A DNA stretch of 14,939 nucleotides from an uncultured Bacillota bacterium. Its GTDB lineage: Bacteria; Bacillota; Clostridia; Christensenellales; UBA1242. The notes beneath the pieces were generated by a model. That model had not been told where the DNA came from and did no database searches. It saw only the letters and a program-made list of their open reading frames with translations. The stretch is taken from positions 1-14,939 of the forward strand of contig CASDQU010000005.1 in the NCBI GenBank assembly GCA_949282835.1. Direction: 5' to 3'. The translations under genes were made by a program, and so were the position numbers. Positions 5,211 to 12,099 of this stretch are shown here, piece after piece; positions within the stretch are counted from its first letter, which is position 1, and each line of letters begins with the position of its first letter.

Positions 5211-5861
5211 ATGGAAGAGATAAGAAAAAGTAGAGAAGAAGAACAAATAATTTTATCTGCAAAATTTAGATTGCCAATAATATTACATATTCTTATGCCA
5301 TTATCAATATTAATGTGTATTATTATGATTACTTTTACTTTAATGACAGAATTTATTGTGATAACAATTATTATTTCATTATTATACATACTGTTATGGA
5401 TGGGTATTAGGCGAAATAGATTTGAAATTACTAATAAAGTAATAAAAGGAAGATATTTTATTCTTTTTGGATATAAGTATTATAGTTATAGACTTGACAT
5501 GATTGATAATGTTCAAACCTCTAATATTTTAGGATTAAATCAAATTAAAATTCAATTTACTCAGGGATACCAGGGTAAAGATCAAAATACAGTTCGTATT
5601 AATAATATAGCCGATTTTCAAAAAATTGCAGAAGAATTAAATAAAATCATTGCAAATGTTAGAAATGACAAAGATGTTCAAACTGAACTCTCTTTAAAAC
5701 ATACTCAAGCTATCGAAAGTATTGGAAGTGCAATTTTAAATAAACAAGAGAATTCAAAAGAAAAAGATTATATATATGAATTAAAACAATTAAAAGAGCT
5801 TTTAGATGGTGGTGTTATCACTAAAGAAGAATTTGAAAATAAAAAGAAAAATCTTTTATAA
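5211..5861 (+). CDS. membrane PH-domain protein with C-terminal SHOCT domain
   Basis: 216 aa. Residues about 20-64 form two close hydrophobic membrane segments. Residues about 66-150 look like a bacterial PH domain (bPH_2 type): FEITNKVIKGRYFILFGYKYYSY, then LDMIDNVQTSNILGLNQIKIQF and an end helix FQKIAEELNKIIANV. After a polar linker, the last about 30 residues (LKQLKELLDGGVITKEEFENKKKNLL in outline) are a typical SHOCT domain, a short element common at the end of membrane proteins. ATG 5211 follows TAGGAGATTTT; a TTG at 5190 would lie at the predicted transcript start and is rejected. It is probably controlled by the divergent XRE protein. The precise role is unknown. Its stop is 5 bases from the convergent permease stop. 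Confidence 0.75.
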   Translation: MEEIRKSREEEQIILSAKFRLPIILHILMPLSILMCIIMITFTLMTEFIVITIIISLLYILLWMGIRRNRFEITNKVIKGRYFILFGYKYYSYRLDMIDNVQTSNILGLNQIKIQFTQGYQGKDQNTVRINNIADFQKIAEELNKIIANVRNDKDVQTELSLKHTQAIESIGSAILNKQENSKEKDYIYELKQLKELLDGGVITKEEFENKKKNLL

Positions 5862-5866
5862 AAATA

Positions 5867-6646
5867 TTAAGTGCCTGTGCTTTTATATCTTTTAAGTGTG
5901 AGATTAAAGATTATTATGCAAGGAATTATAAACAACGAGCCAAGTAGCGGTGCTATTGCACATAGCCACATTGGAACAGTGCCTATGCCAAGCAAATATG
6001 AAAGTGGTAGATAGTTAAAACATGCCACAGGAATGACAAAGGTAAATATTTTTGTCAGCCATTTTGCATAAATATTGATAGGGTAATAGGCAAGTTCTTT
6101 GCTGCCATCTGTGATTACATTTACAAATTCCATTTTTTCTATAGTAAATATGCTGATTGCTGCACCTAGCATAAATAATCCTATAATGACGACAACGCCA
6201 CATATCAAAGCAGAAATAAATACAAAAACTTTAAGGGCGCTCCAATCGATACTGAGATTGATTAGTGCAATTATGCTTATAATAATTCCGACAAAAATTC
6301 TTGGCAATTTGGATAATTCAATTTTAGAACCTAGAATTTGATAGTGAATATTGACAGGGCGGATAAGAATTCTATCAAATTCTCCAGTTTGAACAAGTTG
6401 GCTAAATTCATCATAACCTCGTCCAAAACATTCAGCAAAGGAAAAAGTTGTAAAAATTATTCCCATCATCAGCAAACATTCATAAAATCCATAACCAGCA
6501 ACCGAACTAAATTGTTGAAATAGAATGTAAACTCCAAGAACCTCTCCAACATTTACCAATGCTTGAGATAGACCGATGAAAATAGTATTTAGACGATATT
6601 GCATTGAGGATTGAATGTGCATTTTTAAATATTTTGAATATAACAT
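5867..6646 (-). CDS. ABC-2 family exporter permease (second permease)
   Basis: 259 aa with about six hydrophobic segments and short loops, of the ABC-2 permease type grouped in COG3694. The N-terminus YLKMHIQSSMQYRLNTIFIGL, a short amphipathic helix before the first membrane segment, and the internal GYDEFSQLVQTGEFDRILIRPVN (split here as GYDEFSQLVQTGEF and DRILIRPVN) are typical of this family. ATG 6646 comes 2 bases after the stop of the preceding permease; the ribosome binding site AAGGAGG is written in that gene's last codons (Gln-Gly-Gly), so translation is coupled. With the partner permease and the ATPase it would form one exporter. Substrate unknown; relatives in cyanobacteria export viologens. 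No clear terminator follows; the PH/SHOCT gene converges 5 bases away. Confidence 0.85.
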   Translation of the reverse strand: MLYSKYLKMHIQSSMQYRLNTIFIGLSQALVNVGEVLGVYILFQQFSSVAGYGFYECLLMMGIIFTTFSFAECFGRGYDEFSQLVQTGEFDRILIRPVNIHYQILGSKIELSKLPRIFVGIIISIIALINLSIDWSALKVFVFISALICGVVVIIGLFMLGAAISIFTIEKMEFVNVITDGSKELAYYPINIYAKWLTKIFTFVIPVACFNYLPLSYLLGIGTVPMWLCAIAPLLGSLFIIPCIIIFNLTLKRYKSTGT

Positions 6647-6648
6647 TT

Positions 6649-7449
6649 TTAACCTCCTTGTATAATGGTCTTTTTTAATGCTTTTCTTATCAATAATTTA
6701 CCTGCTATTATAAGGAAGATAAGCCAAGCCAATCCAATTCCAATAAACATTAACCCTTCTTTGACATCAACATTTCCTATATAAATTCTAAGCGGAAGGT
6801 CGGAGATAAATCTAAACGGCAGATAGTTAATTATATTTTGTAAACTTTGCGGCATAAGAGGAAGGGGAATAACAAGGCCGCCAAGTAAACCAGAAATAGT
6901 TGCAATGACAGTATTACAGCCTTTTGGTGACATGGTGATAAATGTAAGATATGTGGCAAACATTTCAATGGCAACAGTCATGCAAAAGCCAAGTGCAAGA
7001 GCAAGTAGCATGGTAAATAGTGCGGCTACACTTGCAGGAGCGCTAAGCCCATATCCAGAAGGAAGAAAGGCTGCAATAAGTATTATAAGCGGGAAGCGTA
7101 GCAATACTGAAGCTAGCTTTTGTCCAATGCCAGAGACATACCATTGATTATATAGATTGATAGGTCTGACAAAATTGTAACATATATTGCCGTTTACAAT
7201 GTTTGCGGCAACTTTTTTGTTGGGTAATATCATTCTCATGGCAATAAGTGCCTGTCCAAGCCAAACATATGATGCCATTTGAATAATTGAAAATCCATCA
7301 ACCGAGCCCGAATTAAGGAAGGCACGATAAAGAAATATTTGAAGAAAGCCCCAAAAAAGTTGAGTGATTACACCAGAGATAGCCTTAGCTCTGTATTGAA
7401 GCTCTCCTTTAAATTCCATGCGAAATATCGCAAGATAACTTTTGCCCAT
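6649..7449 (-). CDS. ABC-2 family exporter permease (first permease)
   Basis: 266 aa, about six membrane segments, of the COG4587-like ABC-2 permease group. Visible are the N-terminal YLAIFRMEFKGELQYRAKAI, the first long hydrophobic segment GVITQLFWGFLQIFLYRAF, and the conserved region NIVNGNICYNFVRPINLYNQW, matching the RPxN/xxY motif of its partner permease. Two similar but non-identical permeases suggest a heterodimeric membrane channel. ATG 7449 follows GGGAGGTGAAAT, 9 bases after the ATPase stop region, so the three genes are one tight operon. Confidence 0.85.
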   Translation of the reverse strand: MGKSYLAIFRMEFKGELQYRAKAISGVITQLFWGFLQIFLYRAFLNSGSVDGFSIIQMASYVWLGQALIAMRMILPNKKVAANIVNGNICYNFVRPINLYNQWYVSGIGQKLASVLLRFPLIILIAAFLPSGYGLSAPASVAALFTMLLALALGFCMTVAIEMFATYLTFITMSPKGCNTVIATISGLLGGLVIPLPLMPQSLQNIINYLPFRFISDLPLRIYIGNVDVKEGLMFIGIGLAWLIFLIIAGKLLIRKALKKTIIQGG

Positions 7450-7461
7450 ATTTCACCTCCC

Positions 7462-8454
7462 TTAGACTATATCATATTCATTATAGAGTTTAGCAAGAAT
7501 TTCATCAACGCTTAGCGAGTAAACTTGGAAGTCTATCAGTTCATATTTTTGTGAAATTTCATTTACAAATTCGGTAGTGTGAAAAGTTTTAGTAGGCAAA
7601 TTTTTCAAAGTTGCAAATTTTTTATTGTGGCTTACAACCTGATAACCGTCTAGTGAAATTTGGTCATAATCTTTAGCAAATTCAATCTCAATCGTTTTAA
7701 AAGATGAATATTTATTTTTTATTTTATCGAAACTGCCTTGATATAATATTTGACCTTTTCCTATCAAGATTATCTTGTTGGTAAGTGCTTCGATATCATT
7801 CATATCATGTGTAGTTAGAATGATAGTTGTGTTCCATTTTTTGTTAATAAGTTTAATAAAATCTCGAACAGCCAACTTAGTAACAGCATCAAGTCCAATG
7901 GTAGGCTCATCTAAAAATAATATCTTTGGTCGATGTAAAAGTGAGCCAGCTAGTTCACATTTCATCTTTTGTCCAAGAGATAGTTGCCGAAGTGGACGCC
8001 CAAGAAGGTCTTCGAGATTTAGTGCTTCATTTAATAATTTTAATGTTTTTTCAAATTCCTCTTTTGGAATTTTATAGATATCGCGCAGAAGTTGAAAACT
8101 ATCAATCACAGGCACATCCCACCAAAGTTGACTTTTTTGTCCAAATACAACTCCAATATTTTTCACAAATTCGCGTCTATTTTTCCAAGGAACAAGTCCA
8201 TTTATAACGCAATTTCCTGAAGTAGGGGTAAGAATGCCGCTCATGATTTTAACGGTAGTGCTTTTACCAGCACCATTTGGGCCGATATAGCCCACAATGT
8301 CGCCTTCTTCCACTTTGAAGGAAACATTTTTTAGGGCATCAATAGTTTTGTGTTTTCTAGCGAAGAAATTTTTAAGAGTACTAAATTTGCCCTGTGTCCG
8401 CAAGGGGACTTTAAAAGTCTTACAAATGTCGGTAAAGTCAATAATGCTTGCCAT
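7462..8454 (-). CDS. ABC transporter ATP-binding protein of an ABC-2 exporter
   Basis: 330 aa of the COG4586 type. The Walker A motif GPNGAGKST is at 58-66, the Q-loop at Q106, the signature LSLGQ at 158-162, Walker B ILFLDEP at 178-184 with catalytic E183, and the switch His at H216, so all ATPase residues are intact. An insertion at about 16-37 before the first core strand (VPLRTQGKFSTLKNFFARKH) is typical of this subgroup. After residue 230 comes a C-terminal extension of about 100 residues, thought to be regulatory. ATG 8454 follows AAGGAGGTTAAAGAAAA. First gene of the operon, with its own promoter at 8564-8593. Confidence 0.9.
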   Translation of the reverse strand: MASIIDFTDICKTFKVPLRTQGKFSTLKNFFARKHKTIDALKNVSFKVEEGDIVGYIGPNGAGKSTTVKIMSGILTPTSGNCVINGLVPWKNRREFVKNIGVVFGQKSQLWWDVPVIDSFQLLRDIYKIPKEEFEKTLKLLNEALNLEDLLGRPLRQLSLGQKMKCELAGSLLHRPKILFLDEPTIGLDAVTKLAVRDFIKLINKKWNTTIILTTHDMNDIEALTNKIILIGKGQILYQGSFDKIKNKYSSFKTIEIEFAKDYDQISLDGYQVVSHNKKFATLKNLPTKTFHTTEFVNEISQKYELIDFQVYSLSVDEILAKLYNEYDIV

Positions 8455-8536
8455 TTTTCTTTAACCTCCTTTTTTAGAAAAATTAGCGTAAGAAATTTTG
8501 CAATGCTGTTATAAACTTTAAGACAATTTCTTAGTT

Positions 8537-8557
8537 TTTTCTTAAAAATTAAGAAAA
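8537..8557. promoter_or_regulatory. perfect palindrome at the ABC operon transcription start
   Basis: TTTTCTTAA, spacer AAA, TTAAGAAAA: a 9-bp perfect inverted repeat directly downstream of the -10 box, covering the expected start of transcription. It could be an operator for an unidentified regulator. As RNA it could form a weak AT-only hairpin at the 5' end. Confidence 0.45.
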
Positions 8558-8563
8558 CATTTA

Positions 8564-8593
8564 ATAATAGCATAATTTGTTACTATTTGTCAA
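8564..8593 (-). promoter_or_regulatory. promoter of the ABC-2 exporter operon
   Basis: On the minus strand TTGACA (8593-8588), an 18-base spacer and TATTAT (8569-8564). The leader to ATG 8454 is about 100 bases. The region 8594-8720 is very AT-rich with long A and T runs; I see nothing else in it. Confidence 0.65.
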
Positions 8594-8720
8594 TATCTTT
8601 TTAAAAAAATATTATTTATTTTTTATTTTTTAATAAAAAACCACTCATTTTAAATATTTTTTAGTCATTTATTAAAAAAGCTATTTATCTTAAAAATAAT
8701 GAAATTTTTTGTTAAAAAAA

Positions 8721-8749
8721 TTGAAAGCTTTTAAAAATTATGATATAAT
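8721..8749 (+). promoter_or_regulatory. strong promoter of the structured RNA and tRNA
   Basis: TTGAAA (8721-8726), a 17-base spacer and TATAAT (8744-8749), preceded by A/T tracts that could act as an UP-like element. The start would fall at about 8754-8756, exactly at the first base of the closing helix of the RNA. Confidence 0.75.
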
Positions 8750-8754
8750 ATAGA

Positions 8755-8905
8755 CTATGTGATGTTAAAATTTAAACAAGTTAAATTTTAAATTTGCTAA
8801 CGCAAAATGTGCAACAAATTGCACACCATCACATAGTATGTATAACCATCAGCCTCACTCTTGCAAGCAAGTTCGGCTTTCGGTAAGATAATTTATACAG
8901 CCTCT
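8755..8905 (+). ncRNA. unidentified structured RNA with a four-way junction
   Basis: CTATGTGATG (8755-8764) pairs perfectly with CATCACATAG (8827-8836). Inside are three hairpins in a row: TTAAAATTTAA/TTAAATTTTAA (8765-8775/8781-8791, 11 bp), TTTGC/GCAAA (8793-8797/8802-8806) and GTGCAA/TTGCAC (8809-8814/8819-8824), all perfect. A second domain is closed by TGTATAA/TTATACA (8839-8845/8893-8899), with AGCC/GGCT (8851-8854/8875-8878) around CTTG/CAAG (8860-8863/8868-8871). No reading frame is convincing. There is no terminator before the tRNA at 8926, so both are probably one transcript. It is not SRP RNA, 6S, tmRNA or RNase P by the motifs I know. A raiA-type RNA is possible but unproven. The 3' limit is a guess. 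Confidence 0.6.
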
Positions 8906-8925
8906 TGTTTAAAACTATTGATTAT

Positions 8926-9000
8926 GTTCCCATAGTAAAGTGGATATTACAAGCCCCTCCTAAGGGCTAGTCGCAGGTTCGAGTCCTGCTGGGAACACCA
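8926..9000 (+). tRNA. tRNA-Arg, anticodon CCT
   Basis: A complete cloverleaf with encoded CCA: acceptor GTTCCCA/TGGGAAC (7 bp), D stem GTAA/TTAC, anticodon stem AGCCC/GGGCT around loop CTCCTAA with anticodon CCT at 8959-8961, a 4-base variable loop AGTC, and T stem GCAGG/CCTGC with loop TTCGAGT. It reads AGG codons. It has no promoter of its own that I can see and is followed by a terminator. Confidence 0.95.
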
Positions 9001-9005
9001 CTTTT

Positions 9006-9030
9006 AAAGGCATTTAGAAAGCCTTTTTTT
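9006..9030 (+). terminator. terminator of the RNA/tRNA transcript
   Basis: AAAGGC (9006-9011), a 9-base loop, GCCTTT (9021-9026) running into T to 9030. Confidence 0.8.
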
Positions 9031-9069
9031 ATTAACGATATTTTATTGCTGGGCAGTGATAAAAGGTAT

Positions 9070-9091
9070 TTGTCAGAAAAAAGATTGACAA
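9070..9091. promoter_or_regulatory. short inverted repeat upstream of the zinc-ribbon gene
   Basis: TTGTCA (9070-9075) and TGACAA (9086-9091) form a 6-bp inverted repeat. A TATAAT box is at 9114-9119, but the TTGACA at 9085-9090 is 23 bases from it, too far for a normal promoter, so promoter assignment stays open. Confidence 0.3.
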
Positions 9092-9133
9092 TGTGATAAA
9101 AAATTTATTAAACTATAATAAGAGAGGTGAGTT

Positions 9134-9589
9134 ATGAGTGAAAGTAATCAAAAACCCAAATTACCCAAAGTTTATCTTATTTTAAAGATAGTAGGGGCAA
9201 TATTATTTGTTACTGGACTTGTATTATTTATTTTATCTTTTGTGTTATTTAACTCAAGAGAATTTGGCGATGAGGTGTCAAGCATGGGCATGCGTTTTGG
9301 CGGATTAGTGTGTTTAATATTTAGTTTTGTAATAATTTTTGCAGGATTTTCACCAAATATTGCAAAGCTAAATGTAAAAACCAAAAAGTATGTTTTGGAC
9401 CAAAACAAAGAAGACTTGCAAGATATTTCTTCAATGAGCGGTGATATTGCTACGCCAGGAGTAGGCAAGGTAGCAGGTGCGGTAAAAGATGTTTTTGATG
9501 ATAAAAATAGTAAATTTTGTAAATATTGCGGTGAAAAAATAGATAATGATGCTATTTATTGTGATAAATGTGGTAAAAAACAAGATTAA
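9134..9589 (+). CDS. membrane protein with C-terminal zinc ribbon, function unknown
   Basis: 151 aa. Two membrane segments at about 13-40 and 54-74 place it in the inner membrane. A polar linker follows (about 75-125), and the last about 24 residues hold a zinc ribbon, FCKYCGEKI to YCDKCGKKQ, with two CxxC pairs 13 residues apart. Small zinc-ribbon membrane proteins of this type are widespread in Firmicutes without a known function. ATG 9134 follows AGAGAGGTGAGTT. It stands alone between the tRNA terminator and the hairpins around repeat copy B. Confidence 0.75.
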   Translation: MSESNQKPKLPKVYLILKIVGAILFVTGLVLFILSFVLFNSREFGDEVSSMGMRFGGLVCLIFSFVIIFAGFSPNIAKLNVKTKKYVLDQNKEDLQDISSMSGDIATPGVGKVAGAVKDVFDDKNSKFCKYCGEKIDNDAIYCDKCGKKQD

Positions 9590-9593
9590 ATAA

Positions 9594-9610
9594 AGGTGGC
9601 ATAGCCACTT
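9594..9610 (+). terminator. hairpin, left copy, beside repeat copy B
   Basis: AGGTGGC-ATA-GCCACTT, a 7-bp stem with one G-T wobble, four bases after the zinc-ribbon stop. It has no U-tract: repeat copy B follows at once. It is identical in all 17 bases to 9701-9717. Confidence 0.6.
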
Positions 9611-9680
9611 CAGGCTGTTGAAAAAGGGCGCGACCGAAGGCATTTTTCTTCCCTTGCATCCCTTGTTTTTGAACAGTCTG
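9611..9680 (+). repeat. MITE-like element, copy B (internally deleted, 70 bp)
   Basis: Left end CAGGCTGTTGAAAAA and GGGCGCGACCGAA as in copy A, then a jump to AGGCATTTTT and the right arm ending TTTTTGAACAGTCTG (9666-9680). About 80 bases with both internal hairpins of copy A are missing, while both inverted repeats are kept. The tail ATTTATTTGTCT (9681-9692) follows as in A. The hairpin at 9594-9610 is repeated at 9701-9717. Confidence 0.7.
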
Positions 9681-9700
9681 ATTTATTTGTCTACAAGCTG

Positions 9701-9722
9701 AGGTGGCATAGCCACTTTTTTA
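9701..9722 (+). terminator. terminator hairpin, right copy, beside repeat copy B
   Basis: The same 17-base hairpin as at 9594, here followed by a T run (9716-9721), so it is the functional terminator of the zinc-ribbon gene. It starts 8 bases after the conserved tail. Confidence 0.7.
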
Positions 9723-9739
9723 TTGGGAGATAATTAGAG

Positions 9740-10447
9740 GTGGAAGTTAAAGCAAAAATTGAAAAATTTTTAAATGATAATAAAGATGAGAAGAAAGCGA
9801 TATTTGACGGTAAATTAATTACTACTAACTTTCAAGTTTTGGGCATAAAAACTAAAAGTTTAGAAATCTTTGCAAAGCAGCTTGTAAAAGAAAATGTTGA
9901 CATAAGAGAAATTCCCTTAAAATGCCATGAAGAAATTTTACTGGCTGGTTTTATGATAGCTTTTTCCAAAGAAGACATTGATAATAAACTTGAGAAATTC
10001 AAATATCTTCTGCCATATATTGATAATTGGGCTAGCTGTGACATGATTGTTTCGAGACTTAAAAATTTTGACAGTAAAAAAGATTTTTTTGTCTCTCTTC
10101 TTGAGAGAGACAATGTTTTTTCAGTTAGAGTTGGCATAATTTGGCTTTTTAAATTTGTGATGAGATATGACATTGCTTATGTATACAATCTTTTAAGTAA
10201 GATTGATTGTGATAAATGGGATAGAGGAGTATCTATAAAAATTTTCCCTTCTTACTATGTGAAAATGGCGATAGCTTGGTGCTACAGCGAAATGTGTATA
10301 TATAATTTTGATTTTATCTATAACAAGTTGCCGTTTATGAAAGACAAGTTTATCAGATTAAAAACCATTCAAAAGGCTTGTGAATCTTATAGAATTGATA
10401 GAGAAAAGAAAGAAAAACTAAAAGAAATATCTAAAATTGCCCTTTGA
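9740..10447 (+). CDS. DNA alkylation repair protein, AlkD-like HEAT-repeat glycosylase
   Basis: 235 aa, entirely helical, of the DNA alkylation repair family (AlkD/AlkC type), which excises N3- and N7-alkylated bases through a concave HEAT-like surface. NWASCD places W97 and D101 with the same W-x3-D spacing as W109/D113 of B. cereus AlkD. SVRVGIIWLFKF carries the Arg expected to support them, and KMAIAWCYSE (W180) corresponds to the third aromatic residue of the AlkD pocket. Length matches the family (about 230). GTG 9740 is the first possible start; GGGAG lies about 10 bases upstream, so the ribosome binding site is only fair. Single gene between a terminator and the comM promoter. Confidence 0.85.
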   Translation: MEVKAKIEKFLNDNKDEKKAIFDGKLITTNFQVLGIKTKSLEIFAKQLVKENVDIREIPLKCHEEILLAGFMIAFSKEDIDNKLEKFKYLLPYIDNWASCDMIVSRLKNFDSKKDFFVSLLERDNVFSVRVGIIWLFKFVMRYDIAYVYNLLSKIDCDKWDRGVSIKIFPSYYVKMAIAWCYSEMCIYNFDFIYNKLPFMKDKFIRLKTIQKACESYRIDREKKEKLKEISKIAL

Positions 10448-10492
10448 TTATTTACCTTTTGTACAAAAAAGTATTTTATTGTATTAAAATAT

Positions 10493-10521
10493 TTGTTAAA
10501 AATTTCCAAATCTATTATAAT
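10493..10521 (+). promoter_or_regulatory. promoter of the comM-dprA-topA operon
   Basis: TTGTTA (10493-10498), a 17-base spacer and TATAAT (10516-10521). Start near 10528, 28 bases before ATG 10556. It rules out the TTG at 10493 as start codon, since that is the -35 itself. Confidence 0.7.
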
Positions 10522-10555
10522 GCTTTTTAAAGTAATCTTTTTATTAGGAGAAAAT

Positions 10556-12091
10556 ATGTTAGCAAAAGTTAAAAGTTTTGGATTGCAGGGAATAGAGGGC
10601 TATCCAATAGATGTTGAAGTAGATGTAAGTAACGGCTTACCTCATTTTGAAATAGTTGGGCTTGCTGATACCTCAATTAAGGAAGCAAAAGAGAGGGTAC
10701 GCTCTGCAATAAAAAATAGTGCATATGATTATCCTATTAGGAGAATAACGGTGAATTTAGCACCTGCCGATATCAAAAAAGAAGGCTCTTTGTATGACCT
10801 TGCGATAGCAATAGGAATTTTATCTACAGATGAAGAAAACAAAATTCAGAATGAAAAAGATTATGTCTATATCGGGGAACTGTCTTTAGATGGCTCACTT
10901 AAAAAAGTGAAGGGAATTTTACCTCTTTTGATTTCGGCAAGAGGGGAAGGGTATAAAAAATTTATCATTCCAAAAGAAAATGAGAAAGAGGCAAGTTTTG
11001 TCGAGGGAATAATTGTATATGGTGTAAATAGTCTTGATGAGACTATAAAATTTTTAAGAGGCGACCTTAAACTTGAACAGGTGCAAGAGTGTAAATATGA
11101 CCAGATAAAGAAAGAAAATGCAAATCGCGGTTTGGATTTTTGTCATGTAAAAGGTCAGGCTATGGCAAAGCGAGCGCTTGAGATTGCAGCGGCAGGCGGG
11201 CATAATCTTCTCATGATAGGGCCTCCTGGCAGCGGGAAAAGCATGCTTGCGAAATGTTTTCCGTCAATTTTGCCAGATATGACTTTTGAAGAAGCGCTTG
11301 AGGTGACAAAAATTCATTCTATAGCAGGAGAGCTTGACTTAAATGACGGAATTGTAACTCAAAGACCTTTTAGAAGTCCTCATCATACTGCTACAATAGT
11401 AGCATTAATAGGTGGCGGCACGCATAGTAAGCCAGGCGAGATATCTCTTGCCGACCATGGAGTGTTATTTTTAGATGAATTTCCTGAATATTCTAAGCAG
11501 CTCATCGAAACTTTGCGACAGCCTCTTGAAGATGGAGTTATTACAGTTGCACGAAATAAAGCGACAATTACATATCCTGCAAATTTTACCTTAATTGCCT
11601 CAATGAACCCTTGTCCATGTGGCAACTATGGTCGTAAAGATAAAGAATGTCATTGCAGTGCAAGTCAAATTTCAAAATATCTTTCACGCATCTCTGGCCC
11701 TATTATGGATAGAATAGATATACACATTGAGGTTGATAGTGTTACCTATGACCAACTTAAAAGTGAAGATACCGAGGAAAAATCGGCTACTATCAAAGAG
11801 CGTGTTAACAGGGCAAGGCAAACTCAGTTAGATAGATATAAAAATGATAAAAATTATAGCAATGCTAAGATGAGCGTAACACAAGTAAAAAAATATTGTA
11901 AACTTGACAATACCAGCGAGTTATTGCTTAGACGCGCTTTTGAAAGTTTAAATCTCTCAGCGCGCGCCCATGATAGAATTTTAAAGGTGGCAAGAACGAT
12001 TGCCGATTTAGAGGGGTGTGAAAATATTGAGGCAAGCCATATAGCAGAGGCTATTTCATATAGAACTCTTGATCGAAAATATTGGAAATAG
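10556..12091 (+). CDS. comM: YifB/ComM family Mg chelatase-like AAA+ ATPase
   Basis: 511 aa, the family's usual length. The N-terminal about 200 residues are the ChlI-like domain (FGLQGIEGYPIDVEVDVSNG, NLAPADIKKEGSLYDLAIA). The AAA+ core follows with Walker A GPPGSGKS at 222-229 and Walker B VLFLDEF at 303-309. The four-cysteine insert NPCPCGNYGRKDKECHCS lies at about 350-367. The Mg-chelatase C-terminal domain ends in AISYRTLDRKYW. ComM is a hexameric helicase that promotes branch migration during integration of transforming DNA in Gram-negatives; a similar role is inferred here and fits the neighbouring dprA. ATG 10556 follows TTAGGAGAAAAT. Its stop is 8 bases from dprA. Confidence 0.93.
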   Translation: MLAKVKSFGLQGIEGYPIDVEVDVSNGLPHFEIVGLADTSIKEAKERVRSAIKNSAYDYPIRRITVNLAPADIKKEGSLYDLAIAIGILSTDEENKIQNEKDYVYIGELSLDGSLKKVKGILPLLISARGEGYKKFIIPKENEKEASFVEGIIVYGVNSLDETIKFLRGDLKLEQVQECKYDQIKKENANRGLDFCHVKGQAMAKRALEIAAAGGHNLLMIGPPGSGKSMLAKCFPSILPDMTFEEALEVTKIHSIAGELDLNDGIVTQRPFRSPHHTATIVALIGGGTHSKPGEISLADHGVLFLDEFPEYSKQLIETLRQPLEDGVITVARNKATITYPANFTLIASMNPCPCGNYGRKDKECHCSASQISKYLSRISGPIMDRIDIHIEVDSVTYDQLKSEDTEEKSATIKERVNRARQTQLDRYKNDKNYSNAKMSVTQVKKYCKLDNTSELLLRRAFESLNLSARAHDRILKVARTIADLEGCENIEASHIAEAISYRTLDRKYWK

Positions 12092-12099
12092 GAGAAAAA

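Noticed and set aside
4922..5861. XRE gene plus PH/SHOCT gene as a toxin-antitoxin pair
   Set aside because: The genes are divergent, the partner is a 216-residue membrane PH/SHOCT protein without toxin features, and the repressor has no toxin-binding domain.
7775..8207. Plus-strand open frames inside the ABC ATPase gene
   Set aside because: Shadow frames of a gene with all ATPase motifs intact; no start signals.
8755..8836. The four-way junction as a degenerate tRNA
   Set aside because: The closing helix is 10 bp, there is no T-loop motif and no CCA, and the hairpin sizes do not fit a tRNA.
8755..8925. T-box leader or other cis-regulatory leader
   Set aside because: No T-box GGTGG-type motif or antiterminator is seen, and the next gene is a tRNA, not an aminoacyl-tRNA synthetase or transporter.
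9085..9119. TTGACA at 9085 with TATAAT at 9114 as a promoter
   Set aside because: The spacer is 23 bases, far outside the usual 16-18.
53..9680. The repeats as a CRISPR array or as group II intron remnants
   Set aside because: Copies are dispersed, differ in length and have inverted-repeat ends. Group IIC introns do favour terminators, but no domain V-like hairpin or reverse transcriptase is visible.
10493..10555. N-terminal extension of ComM from TTG 10493
   Set aside because: The extension overlaps the -35 and -10 boxes; ATG 10556 has a good site and matches the family's start.
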